Assembly (NCBI GenBank): GCA_964520325.1 | Contig: CAZFOB010000005.1 | Span: 124,001 to 188,000 of the forward strand | Length of the DNA: 64,000 nucleotides | Direction of reading: 5' to 3' | From: CAZFOB01 sp964520325 | Lineage (GTDB): Bacteria > Actinomycetota > JAICYB01 | Shown here: in pieces, positions 51,702 to 60,073 of the stretch | Layout of the letters: each line of letters opens with the position of its first letter | Numbering within the stretch: position 1 is the first letter of the stretch | The notes under the pieces: model-generated | Databases searched by the model: none | The model's input: only the letters and a program-made list of their open reading frames with translations | Told to the model about the DNA's origin: nothing | Position numbers and translations under genes: made by a program

Positions 51702-52553
51702 CTACGGATGGCGTCCGAAGAAGTCGCTGATCGCGGCGATGAACGCGTCGGGTTCTTCGACGCTCGGGAAGTGTCCGCTGCTCTCGAACCAGACGAGCTC
51801 GGCCCCCGGGATCGCGGTCGACAGCCGCTTCGAACACTCGGGCGTGGTCATGAGGTCGTAGCGTCCGCAGAGGACGAGCGTCGGCGCGGTGATCCGGTCG
51901 AGCTTGTCCGCGACCGACCAACCGGGGAGGGCGACCGTCATGCTGTGCATCGCCACGTCGGCGTTGGCGACCGTTCCGGCCATGACCGCGGCCAGATGCT
52001 CGGACTCGGTCTTGTAGAGGTATACCGGCGCGATTGCCGGAAAGCGCTCGAGGAACTCCTCGTTCGTCGGATTCTGCCCCGACGCCATCATGGAACCGAA
52101 CACCGCGAACGCCGCCTGGATCTCCGGCGTCACCCACGACGGGTCGGCCCGCTCGGCGAGCTCACCGGACGTGGGCTCGAAGGCGCCGGGTGAGGTGTCC
52201 TCGAGGACGAGATGACTCACGCGGTTCGGATACGTCGTCGCGTACTCGAGCGCGACGAAACCACCGTACGAATGTCCGAGCACGCCGATGCGCTCGAGAC
52301 CCAGATGTTCGCGCAGTGCTTCGACGTCGGCGGCGAGCTGCGGGATGGTGACCGTCTCGAGCGGCGGACGTCCGGAACGGCCGTTGCCGCGTTGGTCCAC
52401 GTAGATCATGCGCAGGTCGTCCTCCAGTGCACGAAGCGACGACCGCATGTAGGTGTGATCGAAGCCGAGACCTCCGTGCAGGACGACGACGGGCGGACCG
52501 CTGCCTTCATCGAGGTAGAACAGTTCCGTCCCGTTGACCGTCGCGGTTGCCAA
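51702..52553 (-). CDS. Alpha/beta-hydrolase (proline iminopeptidase-like)
   Basis: A 283-residue hydrolase. The oxyanion motif VVLHGGLGF, the nucleophile elbow GHSYGG, the acid in LCGRYDLMTTPE and the catalytic His in ESSGHFPSVEEP are visible. The VDQRGNGRSGRP segment resembles prolyl aminopeptidases. The TTG at 52553 was chosen because GAGGG lies 5 nt upstream and it begins 1 nt after the purE stop. It ends the purD-purE operon. Confidence 0.88.
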   Translation of the reverse strand: MATATVNGTELFYLDEGSGPPVVVLHGGLGFDHTYMRSSLRALEDDLRMIYVDQRGNGRSGRPPLETVTIPQLAADVEALREHLGLERIGVLGHSYGGFVALEYATTYPNRVSHLVLEDTSPGAFEPTSGELAERADPSWVTPEIQAAFAVFGSMMASGQNPTNEEFLERFPAIAPVYLYKTESEHLAAVMAGTVANADVAMHSMTVALPGWSVADKLDRITAPTLVLCGRYDLMTTPECSKRLSTAIPGAELVWFESSGHFPSVEEPDAFIAAISDFFGRHP

Positions 52554-52554
52554 C

Positions 52555-53166
52555 TCAGCCCTCGGCAAGCTTCTCTTTGAACGCAGCGAACTTCGCCGCG
52601 AGTCCTGGGTCTCTGCCGGCCATGATCTGCACCGCGAGCAGGCCCGCGTTGCGTGCGCCGTTCACGGCGACGCATGCGACGGGGACGTTCGGCGGCATCT
52701 GGACGATCGACATCAGCGCATCGAGACCACCAAGACCACCGGATGCGATCGGAACACCGATCACCGGCTTGGTCGTGTGCGCGGCGACGACACCGGGAAG
52801 CGCGGCCGCCATCCCGGCGGCGCAGATGAACACGGCGACACCTCGGCTCTCGGCCCCCTCGATGTATTCGACCAACGCGCGCGGCTTGCGGTGCGCGCTG
52901 ATCGCATTCGTCTCGTGCTCGACACCAAACTCGTCGAGCGCACCCGAAGCCTTCTCCATGATGTCCCGGTCGGAGTCAGAGCCCATCAAGATCGCGACGA
53001 AGGCCCTCTTCTGATCGCTTGCTACGGGCAAGCCCTCCGCAGTCGTCTTCTGATCGCTTGCTACGGGCAAGCCCTCCGCAGTCGTCTTCTGATCGCTTGC
53101 TCCGGGCAAGCCCTCCGCAGTCGTCTTCTGATCGCTTGCTCCGGGCAAGCCCTCCGCAGTCGTCAC
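52555..53166 (-). CDS. purE: N5-carboxyaminoimidazole ribonucleotide mutase PurE with repeat-encoded N-terminal extension
   Basis: A 203-residue PurE, converting N5-CAIR to CAIR. The catalytic core starts at ~residue 55 (AILMGSDSDRDIMEKA) with ISAHRKP, FICAAGMAAALPGVVAAHT and PIASGGLGGLDALMSIVQMP. Residues 2-53 are four copies of a 13-residue unit (TTAEGLPGASDQK), coded by a 39-bp tandem repeat; ordinary PurE proteins begin a few residues before the MGSDSD motif. GTG at 53166 overlaps the purD stop (GTGA), so the repeat is inside the translated region unless a start within it is used. Confidence 0.93.
   Translation of the reverse strand: MTTAEGLPGASDQKTTAEGLPGASDQKTTAEGLPVASDQKTTAEGLPVASDQKRAFVAILMGSDSDRDIMEKASGALDEFGVEHETNAISAHRKPRALVEYIEGAESRGVAVFICAAGMAAALPGVVAAHTTKPVIGVPIASGGLGGLDALMSIVQMPPNVPVACVAVNGARNAGLLAVQIMAGRDPGLAAKFAAFKEKLAEG
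53007..53162 (-). repeat. 4 x 39-bp tandem repeat at 5' end of purE
   Basis: Four head-to-tail 39-bp units (53007-53045, 53046-53084, 53085-53123, 53124-53162) differ only at one position (ctacggg in two, ctccggg in two; Val or Gly in the peptide). Each unit carries a GGAGGG on the coding strand. Confidence 0.97.
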
Positions 53167-54437
53167 TCGATGCCTTTCGCTATGTCGGTACGCACGTGCT
53201 TGCCATCCATGCGTATCAGGTCCACGGCTTCGTACGCACGCGTGCGTGCCGCAGGGATCGTCGCGCCGCGCGCGCACACGTTGAGCACGCGACCTCCGTC
53301 GCTGACGAGCCTGCCGTCTGCGAGCGCCGTTCCGGCGTGGAAGACCGCGACCCCCTCCAGCGCCTCGGCGTCCTCGACGCCGTCGACGACCAGTCCGTTC
53401 TGGTACGAGGGCGGGTCGTCCTGGTAGCCGCCGGAGGCGACAACGACCGATACCGCCGCATCGTCGTTCCACTCGAGACGCTGCGATGCGAGCGTCCCGG
53501 ACGCACAGGCGTCCAGCACCTCGGCGAGGTCGCTCTTCAGGCGAAGCATCAACACCTGCGTCTCGGGATCGCCGAACCGGGCGTTGACCTCGATGAGCCG
53601 CGGACCCTTCGCCGTGAACATCAGCCCGGCGTAGAAGCACCCGCGATACGGTCGCCCGTCGGATGCCATCCCGTCGATCAGCGGGACGACGACCTCGTCG
53701 ATCGCCTGCTGCCGGACGGCGGCCTCCAACCACGGCACCGGCGAGTAGGCGCCCATGCCGCCGGTATTGAGTCCGAGGTCGTCGTCACGTGCGCGTTTGT
53801 AGTCCTGCGCCGGCTCGAGGATGAGCTTGGTCTCGCCGTCGGTGAGGCAGAACATCGACATCTCGCGTCCTTCGAGGCACTCTTCGACCACGACGCGCGA
53901 CCCCGACGCGCCGAACGTCCCGCCGCGGATCATCCCGTCGATGGCCGCCGCGGCCTCGGCGTGACTTGCGCAGATGAGCACACCCTTGCCTGCGGCCAAG
54001 CCGTCGGCCTTCACCACGATCGGCGGCACGATCGTGCGCGCGAAGTCGACGGCGGCGTCGGCGTCGGAGAAGCTCTGGCCCTCCGCGATCGGCACGCCGT
54101 GTCGCCGAGCGACATCGCGGCAGAAGACCTTGCTGCCCTCGATCTCAGCAGCCGCCTTGGAGGGGCCGAAGACTTTGAGACCTCGTGCGCCGAAGAGGTC
54201 GCTGATGCCGGCGACCAGGGGCGCCTCGGGGCCCACAACGGTGAGGTCGACTCCGCGCTCGGTGGCAAGGTCCGCGAGGGCTTCGATGTCGCCGGCTTTG
54301 ATGTCGACAGTGGGTCCGATCGAGGCCATACCGGGACTTCCGGGGGCCGCGATGACCTCGGTTACTGCCTCGCTCTGCGCGAGCTTCCACGCCAGCGCGT
54401 GCTCGCGCCCGCCTGAGCCCACGACCAGAACCCGCAT
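53163..54437 (-). CDS. purD: Phosphoribosylamine-glycine ligase PurD
   Basis: A 424-residue ATP-grasp GAR synthetase. MRVLVVGSGGREHALAW, VVGPEAPLVAGISD, PPIVVKADGLAAGKGV, GLNTGGMGAYSP and EVNARFGDPETQ are family motifs. ATG at 54437 was chosen since the conserved protein begins there and a TANNNT box lies 6 nt upstream. First gene of purD-purE-hydrolase. Confidence 0.96.
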   Translation of the reverse strand: MRVLVVGSGGREHALAWKLAQSEAVTEVIAAPGSPGMASIGPTVDIKAGDIEALADLATERGVDLTVVGPEAPLVAGISDLFGARGLKVFGPSKAAAEIEGSKVFCRDVARRHGVPIAEGQSFSDADAAVDFARTIVPPIVVKADGLAAGKGVLICASHAEAAAAIDGMIRGGTFGASGSRVVVEECLEGREMSMFCLTDGETKLILEPAQDYKRARDDDLGLNTGGMGAYSPVPWLEAAVRQQAIDEVVVPLIDGMASDGRPYRGCFYAGLMFTAKGPRLIEVNARFGDPETQVLMLRLKSDLAEVLDACASGTLASQRLEWNDDAAVSVVVASGGYQDDPPSYQNGLVVDGVEDAEALEGVAVFHAGTALADGRLVSDGGRVLNVCARGATIPAARTRAYEAVDLIRMDGKHVRTDIAKGIE

Positions 54438-54443
54438 TCCCAC

Positions 54444-54449
54444 ACAGTA
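54444..54449 (-). promoter_or_regulatory. Leaderless -10 box of purDE operon
   Basis: Minus-strand TACTGT lies 6 nt before the purD ATG. Confidence 0.55.
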
Positions 54450-54550
54450 AACCGACGACTCGACACGAAAAACGTCGGTGAGCGCCGCGGCCCCACCTGC
54501 TGTACCTTCGATGAGCGACCTCACAGCCTGACTGAGAAGGGAAGGACCTC

Positions 54551-55885
54551 CTGAGGAAGCCCATCACCCTCATAGGCATGCTGCTGCTGGCGCTGTCGCT
54601 CGGCGTCCCGGCTGTGCTGAGCTCACCCGCAACGACCGCCGATAACGAGGACGCGGGTGGGATCGCGTCGATATCGCATGCCGACTCGTCCGAGGTCGTC
54701 ACGTACACCGTGACCCTCTCAGAGGACGTCCAGCCCGCCAGCGTTGCGCGCATGCGCTTCGACCTCGACTTCGACGGCGACGAACGGGTCGGCGGGCGGG
54801 ACGACGCGTGCATCGTGCTCGAGCCGGTCAAGGGCAGGCGGATCATGCGCGCCGAGGTCTTCGAGGGCTGCGCCGGCGATCCTGTCGCGAGCGCCGATGC
54901 CCGACCGAAGCGCAACATCATCAAGCTGAAGCTCTTGATCGACGAGTTGCATGACGCGGGTCTGTCCGATGAAGCGACCGGCTACGGCTACCGCTTCACC
55001 GCGACGACACGAAACGCCACGACCGATGAGGTTCCGGACGAACCCGGCACCCTGATCACGCATACATTTGGCCAGGGCCAGAAGGTCGCACAACAGACAC
55101 CGGCCGCGTCGCCGGTTCTGGCGCAAGAAAAGGACGCAACGGTGGCGGACGACTCCGGGGCCTCCGCGGCGGCGAAGAAGAAGCGCCCGGGAGGCGGTCC
55201 GGATACGCGGTCGGACGGCACGTCGGACCCGTCCGTCGTCGAGCCGGGCAAGGATGTCGACATTGAAGGCGGTGGCTTCGCGCAGCAACAGTCGCTCTCG
55301 GTGACCCTTATTTCAGGTACAGCGACGTCCACAGCGACGCCGTCCCCGAGCCCAACTCCCACACCGACTACGACAACAACTCCCACACCGACCCCAACTT
55401 CGGCCGCGACGCCTGCCACTGGTCGGTCGCTCCGGGCAGCCGACGTCCGGTCCGCACGCGCGGACGCCGCGGCGGCGGCCAAGGGCGAGCGGCTCGGCAC
55501 CACGATCTCCGATGCAGAAGGCAACTTCGAAGAAGACGTCGAGATCCCTGACGATACGAAGAACGGCAAGTACACCATCGAAGTCGTTGGCGCCAACAGG
55601 AAGCGCGGCACTCATACCGTGACGATCCCGATCACTGTCGCCGCGGAGGTCGACAACGAAAGTCCGAGCGGACAGGTCGGCAACAATGCGACGACCACGG
55701 CAACCCAGGCTTCGCCGCCTGCCGCCGGTGGCGCCGTAACGGGCGCGATCTTGCCGAAGACCGGATCGTCGGCTCTGTTGTCGATCACGGGGGTCGGCTT
55801 CTTGAGCCTGTTGACCGGCGCGATGCTGCTGTGGGCTCGTTGGATCGCCCGCAAACCCCAGCTACCGGGCCGTGGATCCGAGTAA
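54551..55885 (+). CDS. LPKTG cell-wall-anchored surface protein, apparent CTG start
   Basis: A 444-residue protein: signal peptide (RKPITLIGMLLLALSLGVPA), a ~140-residue domain related to that of the protein at 48.0-48.8 kb, a basic patch (AKKKRPGGG), a Thr/Pro linker, a second beta-rich segment, and LPKTG (401-405) followed by a hydrophobic helix and RWIARK tail: a complete sortase sorting signal. The positively charged signal-peptide head is encoded upstream of the first ATG (54578); a CTG at 54551 with GAAGGA 4 nt upstream would restore it. No sortase gene is in the window. Confidence 0.78.
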   Translation: MRKPITLIGMLLLALSLGVPAVLSSPATTADNEDAGGIASISHADSSEVVTYTVTLSEDVQPASVARMRFDLDFDGDERVGGRDDACIVLEPVKGRRIMRAEVFEGCAGDPVASADARPKRNIIKLKLLIDELHDAGLSDEATGYGYRFTATTRNATTDEVPDEPGTLITHTFGQGQKVAQQTPAASPVLAQEKDATVADDSGASAAAKKKRPGGGPDTRSDGTSDPSVVEPGKDVDIEGGGFAQQQSLSVTLISGTATSTATPSPSPTPTPTTTTTPTPTPTSAATPATGRSLRAADVRSARADAAAAAKGERLGTTISDAEGNFEEDVEIPDDTKNGKYTIEVVGANRKRGTHTVTIPITVAAEVDNESPSGQVGNNATTTATQASPPAAGGAVTGAILPKTGSSALLSITGVGFLSLLTGAMLLWARWIARKPQLPGRGSE

Positions 55886-55890
55886 GAGGC

Positions 55891-57216
55891 CTACGCCGCG
55901 AAGCGGAGGGTCTGCTCGCGCTCAGGTCCCACCGAGACGATCCGGATAGGCACGCCGGTTTCCTGCTCGAGGAATGCCACGAACGCGCGGGCTTCCTTGG
56001 GCATCTCCGATGCGGATAGCACCTTGGAGAGATCGACGTTCCATCCTGGTAGCTGCGCGTAAACCGCTTCGCAGTGGTGGAAGATCGACTGGTGCGCGGG
56101 GAACTCGCGGTAGCGGTCGGCGCCGTGAACATACTCGGTGCACACGAGAAGCTCCTTGTACCCCGACAGTACGTCCAGCTTGGTGATCACGAGCTCCGTG
56201 AAGCCGTTGAGCCTGTCGGCATAGCGCAACAACACCGAGTCGAACCAGCCGAGACGGCGCAAGCGTCCGGTACGCGTTCCGAACTCGATCCCTGCGCGTG
56301 GGTCGCGTCCGCTGCGCTCGAGCATCTGCGCGGCCTCTTCGTCGAAGATCTCGCTCGGCATCGGACCGGCGCCGACGCGTGTCAGGTAGGCCTTCGCGAC
56401 GCCGATCACGCGTGTGATGTCGCGCGGCGCGATACCCGCGCCGACGCACGCACCTCCTGCAACGGGGTTGGACGAAGTCACGTAGGGATACGTCCCGTGG
56501 TCGAGATCGAGCAGCGTCGCCTGCGCGCCTTCGAGCAGCACGTGCTTGCCCTCCGCGATCGCTTCGTGCAGAAGAACCGAGGTATCGACGACATATGGCT
56601 TCATGCGCTCGGCGTAGCGCATGTACTCCTCGAGGATCGCCGACGGCTCGATCGGAAGCGTGTTGTAGATCTTCGCGAGGATCGCGTTCTTCTCACGCAA
56701 CACAAGCTCGAGCTTGGCCTTGAAGATTTTCTCGTCGAAGAGATCCTGTACCCGAAGTCCGACACGAGTCGCCTTGTCGGCGAACGCGGGACCGATGCCC
56801 CGCTTCGTCGTACCGAGCTTGTTGTCGCCGAGGTAACGCTCGGTGACCTTGTCGAGCGCGAGGTGGTACGGCATCACGAGGTGGGCGTTGTAGGAGATGC
56901 GGAGCTTCGCGCACGAGATGCCCTTAGCTTCGAGCTCGTCGATCTCCTCGATGAGCCGCGCCGGATTGATCACCACGCCGTTGCCGATCATCGGCGTGAC
57001 ATGTGGATGCAGGACCCCGGACGGGATGAGGTTGAGCTTGTGGACCTCGTCGCCGACCACGATCGTGTGTCCGGCGTTGTCACCGCCTTGGTAGCGGACG
57101 ACGATCTCGACCGGGCCCTCGGGGGCCGATCGTTCGCCGGGCTGCGCGAGAAGATCGGTGACCTTCCCCTTACCTTCGTCGCCCCACTGAGCACCAACGA
57201 CCACAGTCACAGGCAC
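55891..57216 (-). CDS. purA: Adenylosuccinate synthetase
   Basis: A 441-residue GTP-dependent enzyme for IMP to adenylosuccinate. VVVGAQWGDEGKGKVTDLL, YQGGDNAGHTIV, GTTKRGIGPAFADKA and EGAQATLLDLDHGTYPYVTSSNP are diagnostic. GTG at 57216 gives the usual N-terminus; a second GTG two codons later is possible. Downstream of a pseudogene on the same strand. Confidence 0.96.
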   Translation of the reverse strand: MPVTVVVGAQWGDEGKGKVTDLLAQPGERSAPEGPVEIVVRYQGGDNAGHTIVVGDEVHKLNLIPSGVLHPHVTPMIGNGVVINPARLIEEIDELEAKGISCAKLRISYNAHLVMPYHLALDKVTERYLGDNKLGTTKRGIGPAFADKATRVGLRVQDLFDEKIFKAKLELVLREKNAILAKIYNTLPIEPSAILEEYMRYAERMKPYVVDTSVLLHEAIAEGKHVLLEGAQATLLDLDHGTYPYVTSSNPVAGGACVGAGIAPRDITRVIGVAKAYLTRVGAGPMPSEIFDEEAAQMLERSGRDPRAGIEFGTRTGRLRRLGWFDSVLLRYADRLNGFTELVITKLDVLSGYKELLVCTEYVHGADRYREFPAHQSIFHHCEAVYAQLPGWNVDLSKVLSASEMPKEARAFVAFLEQETGVPIRIVSVGPEREQTLRFAA

Positions 57217-57316
57217 GACCGAGTCAACTCCTCTCCCCGGGGAAGACTCACGGGCCGGCCGGCCGCCGGTCACCTGAAGCCGGACACCTGAAGAAGGTGA
57301 TTCCCGTTGGGGGATT

Positions 57317-57615
57317 CTACCGGGCCGGGGGGCCGGATGTCAGCAGTGCACGGCGCTTGGCGGCGCGCATCAGGACATCGCCTGCGGTGATCAGACCAAG
57401 AGCCAGAGCGATCAGTTTCAGGACGTCGGTACCGGTGCGCGGCAGGAAGTTCCTTCCCGATGAAGACCCGCCACCGACCTGGCCGGTGCTGGCGACAGTC
57501 GTAGGGCTACTCCACCCGCCGGTGTCGTGCCGGATTCTCGCACGGTGCCCGGATCGGCACCGCCGGAGGCTGCGGGTGAGACCGCCGGACTAGCCGTGGA
57601 ACCGGTGATCGTCAC
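57317..57615 (-). pseudogene. Frameshifted remnant of an LPRTG cell-wall-anchored protein
   Basis: From GTG 57615 the frame encodes a Ser/Pro/Gly/Thr-rich linker (SPAVSPAASGG, TTPAGG). Near 57510 the protein-like sequence continues in another frame (SSPTTVASTGQVGGG), reaching NFLPRTGTDVLKLIALALG, a membrane helix and RAAKRR tail, with a TAG stop at 57317. LPRTG plus helix plus basic tail is a sortase signal. No signal peptide or N-terminal domain is present, so this is a truncated and frameshifted gene end. Confidence 0.6.
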
Positions 57616-57619
57616 ACCG

Positions 57620-57648
57620 TTTCATCCTCCGTTCACCGTTCGTTCGTA
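57620..57648 (+). promoter_or_regulatory. PHO-box-like direct repeats upstream of sensor kinase
   Basis: GTTCACC (57631) and GTTCGTA (57642) are 11 bp apart, with a weaker TTTCATC at 57620, matching the 11-bp direct-repeat layout of actinobacterial PHO boxes. Suggests autoregulation. Confidence 0.5.
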
Positions 57649-57668
57649 CGGCGCTGGCCGAGCCGTCC

Positions 57669-57674
57669 TAGTGT
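57669..57674 (+). promoter_or_regulatory. -10 box of phosphate two-component operon
   Basis: TAGTGT lies 10 nt before the kinase ATG, giving a leader of only a few nucleotides; 20 bp downstream of the PHO-box repeats. Confidence 0.4.
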
Positions 57675-57684
57675 TACGGCAGAC

Positions 57685-58986
57685 ATGACGCAGTTCGTCA
57701 CAGCAACAGTGGTGTGGGCGGGGATCGTTGGTGGCTCGACGCTCCTGGCTGCTGTCGTTCGACCCAACGGACTAGCGATCGCCGGCGCCGTCGTCCTGTG
57801 CTCCACCCTCGGCTACGCGCGATTCCTCCTCGGAAGGTACGTCCGCCCGCTCGAGCATCTCACCGAAGCCATCGCGCCGGACGCCCGCACGTTGCCGGCG
57901 TCCGAGCTGGCGGCGCTGCTCGCCGCCGAGCACCGCGCCGCACTCGAGAGCCTGGAAGGCACCGCGGCGCAAGGACGCCGCCGAGAGGCCGCGCTCGCAT
58001 ACACCACCGATGCCGTGCTTATCGTCCTTGCCGACGGACACGTCGAATACGCCAATCCCACCGCCCGCCTCTTCCTGCAGGACCGAGTGCTCGCGGTCAC
58101 CAACCGGCTGAACCAACCCGATCTCGAGCGGCTGATCGAGCTTTCGAGCAGGACCGGACAAGCCGTGGCCGAGGACGTGACCCTCTGGGTCCCCGGAGCC
58201 AAACCGGCCCGCGCGCGGGCCGTCCCGCTCACCGACGGCGCGACCGTACTCCTACTCTCCGACCTCACCGAGTCGTACCGGCTCGACCGTGTGCGGCGCG
58301 ACTTCGTCGCCAACGTCTCCCATGAGCTGAAGACGCCGGTTGCAGCCATCCGAGCGCTGGCTGAGACCGCGGCCACCGCGCATGCGGCCGGCGACATCGA
58401 GACGGCGGTTCGCTTCGTCGAGCGCCTCGGCACCGAGTCGACGCGCCTGGCCACACTCGTCGTCGACCTTCTCGACCTCTCGCGCGTCGAAGCCGGGGGC
58501 GACATGTATCTCGGTCTGGTCGACCTCGACGCGCTGCTCGTCGAGGCCGCGGAGCGCGGACGCATCGTCGCCGAGGTGAAGGACATCGAGATCGTCGTCC
58601 ACGAAACCGACATCCACATCGAGGCCGATCCGTCGCAGCTCGCCATGGCGGTAAAGAACCTGGTCGACAACGCCGTGCGCTACTCCGAGCACGGCAAGAT
58701 CGAGCTCACGGCCGAGCAATCCGGCGAATGGATCACGGTCACCGTCGCCGACCAGGGGATCGGGATCCCCTCCGACGAGATGCCACGCATCTTCGAACGC
58801 TTCTACCGGGTGGACAAAGGACGGTCTCGCGCCACCGGCGGAACGGGGCTCGGTCTTGCCATCGTCCGCCACGTCGTGGAGAACCACGGCGGTCGGGTGA
58901 GCGTCGAGAGTGACCTCGGTGCGGGCTCGACCTTCACCGTGACCCTGCCGGAATCACCGGCGCCCCGCGCGCAAGGAGCAGCATGA
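57685..58986 (+). CDS. senX3: SenX3/PhoR-type phosphate sensor histidine kinase
   Basis: A 433-residue membrane kinase. Two N-terminal helices (~5-50), a PAS-like domain (~100-195), an HisKA domain with phospho-acceptor His213 (FVANVSHELKTPVAAI), and an HATPase domain (NLVDNAVRYS, DQGIGIP, FERFYRVDKGRSR, GGTGLGLAIV). It overlaps the response-regulator gene by 4 bp and neighbours pstSCAB, so it senses phosphate, probably through the Pst complex and PhoU. Confidence 0.93.
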   Translation: MTQFVTATVVWAGIVGGSTLLAAVVRPNGLAIAGAVVLCSTLGYARFLLGRYVRPLEHLTEAIAPDARTLPASELAALLAAEHRAALESLEGTAAQGRRREAALAYTTDAVLIVLADGHVEYANPTARLFLQDRVLAVTNRLNQPDLERLIELSSRTGQAVAEDVTLWVPGAKPARARAVPLTDGATVLLLSDLTESYRLDRVRRDFVANVSHELKTPVAAIRALAETAATAHAAGDIETAVRFVERLGTESTRLATLVVDLLDLSRVEAGGDMYLGLVDLDALLVEAAERGRIVAEVKDIEIVVHETDIHIEADPSQLAMAVKNLVDNAVRYSEHGKIELTAEQSGEWITVTVADQGIGIPSDEMPRIFERFYRVDKGRSRATGGTGLGLAIVRHVVENHGGRVSVESDLGAGSTFTVTLPESPAPRAQGAA

Positions 58987-59669
58987 GCCGTGTCCTGATC
59001 GTCGAGGACGAACCGGCGCTCGCCGACTCCATCCGCTACGGCCTGGAGCGCGAAGGCTACGAGTGCACGGTCCTGTCCGATGGCCTGCGAGCTGTCGAGT
59101 TCGTCCGCTCGTGGCGGCCGGACATCGTCCTGCTCGACCTCATGCTCCCCGGCCTTCCCGGCACCGACGTGTGCCGCGAGATCCGTCGCATCGGTCAGGT
59201 ACCGATCGTGATGGTCACGGCCAAGGATGCCGAGGCCGACAAGGTGCTCGGTCTCGAGCTCGGCGCCGACGACTACATCACCAAACCGTTCAGCATGCGA
59301 GAGCTCGTTGCTCGTGTCCGCGCGGTTCTGCGGCGAGGTAGTCCTGTGGTCGAGGTCGAGGACAAAGCCACCTCGATCTCCGCGGGGCCGGTCGTGATCG
59401 ACACCGAACGCCACGAGGTCAGGGTGCGAGAGACGATCGTCGAGCTTCCGCCGAAGGAGTTCGCGTTGCTCGAGGTGCTCGTCCGCCGCGTCGGCAAGCT
59501 GATGACGCGCGAAGCACTCATCAGCCAGGTATGGGGTGAGGATTACTACGGAGACACGCGCACGCTCGACGTCCACGTCAAGAGGCTTCGCGCGAAGATC
59601 GAAGAAGACCCGCGCAACCCCGCACACCTGCGCACGGTGCGGGGACTCGGTTACCGCTTCGAGCAGTAA
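58983..59669 (+). CDS. regX3: RegX3/PhoP-type response regulator
   Basis: A 228-residue OmpR/PhoB-family regulator. Receiver: acidic pocket VEDEP, phospho-acceptor Asp52 (VLLDLMLPG), VTAKD, and DYITKPFS. C-terminal winged helix: ELPPKEFALLEVLVRR, TLDVHVKRLRAKI, RTVRGLGYRFE. It would bind the GTTCACC repeats upstream of the kinase, pstS and the small gene at 59.7 kb. Confidence 0.95.
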   Translation: MSRVLIVEDEPALADSIRYGLEREGYECTVLSDGLRAVEFVRSWRPDIVLLDLMLPGLPGTDVCREIRRIGQVPIVMVTAKDAEADKVLGLELGADDYITKPFSMRELVARVRAVLRRGSPVVEVEDKATSISAGPVVIDTERHEVRVRETIVELPPKEFALLEVLVRRVGKLMTREALISQVWGEDYYGDTRTLDVHVKRLRAKIEEDPRNPAHLRTVRGLGYRFEQ

Positions 59670-59684
59670 CCGACGTTTCGATGC

Positions 59685-59906
59685 TCAGGCGGCCGGGCCG
59701 AGCGGGACCATCTGCCGGACCATCACTATGTTCTCGTCGAGCTCGCCCACTACGTGCGCAAGGGCGTTCGTGGCCCGCGCGAACCCCTCGAGAACCGCAT
59801 CGTCGGCATTCAGCCGAGTGGCGTGAGCCGCGGCCCGCTCGAGCAGATCCAGCGCCACCTCGACGCTGCCCCGGACCTTGTGCAGCTGTTGCGGATCGTT
59901 GGTCAT
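59685..59906 (-). CDS. Small helical protein of the phosphate locus
   Basis: A 73-residue helical protein (MTNDPQQLHKVRGSVEVALD, then VGELDENIVMVRQMV). GGGGAG lies just before the ATG. No family recognised. It diverges from pstS, and an inverted-orientation pair of GTTCA repeats 11 bp apart (60011-60028) lies ~105 bp upstream of it, suggesting phosphate control. It sits between regX3 (convergent, 15 bp) and pstS. Confidence 0.6.
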   Translation of the reverse strand: MTNDPQQLHKVRGSVEVALDLLERAAAHATRLNADDAVLEGFARATNALAHVVGELDENIVMVRQMVPLGPAA

Positions 59907-60010
59907 CGTCTCCCCTGACCTCCCCAGTGGCCACCCCCGCCGGGCGCTGTGCCCAACGGTCGGTGGCGAGGTCAAGGTAGGCCAGCACCCTTTCGGGGGC
60001 CGAACGAACG

Positions 60011-60028
60011 TGTGAACAGCTCCTGAAC
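60011..60028 (-). promoter_or_regulatory. PHO-box-like repeats facing the small helical gene
   Basis: On the minus strand GTTCAGG (60022-60028) and GTTCACA (60011-60017) are 11 bp apart. Confidence 0.45.
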
Positions 60029-60073
60029 TCCCACGGACGGTTTCCGACACCTCTCGAGCCCATCCGGGCCCTC

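Noticed and set aside
53007..53162. CRISPR array
   Set aside because: Four contiguous 39-bp repeats without spacers; it is a coding tandem repeat.
53019..54416. Plus-strand frame starting with repeated LLRASPPQSSSDR units
   Set aside because: Antisense of the purE repeat and purD; the repeat makes it look structured but purE/purD are certain on the other strand.
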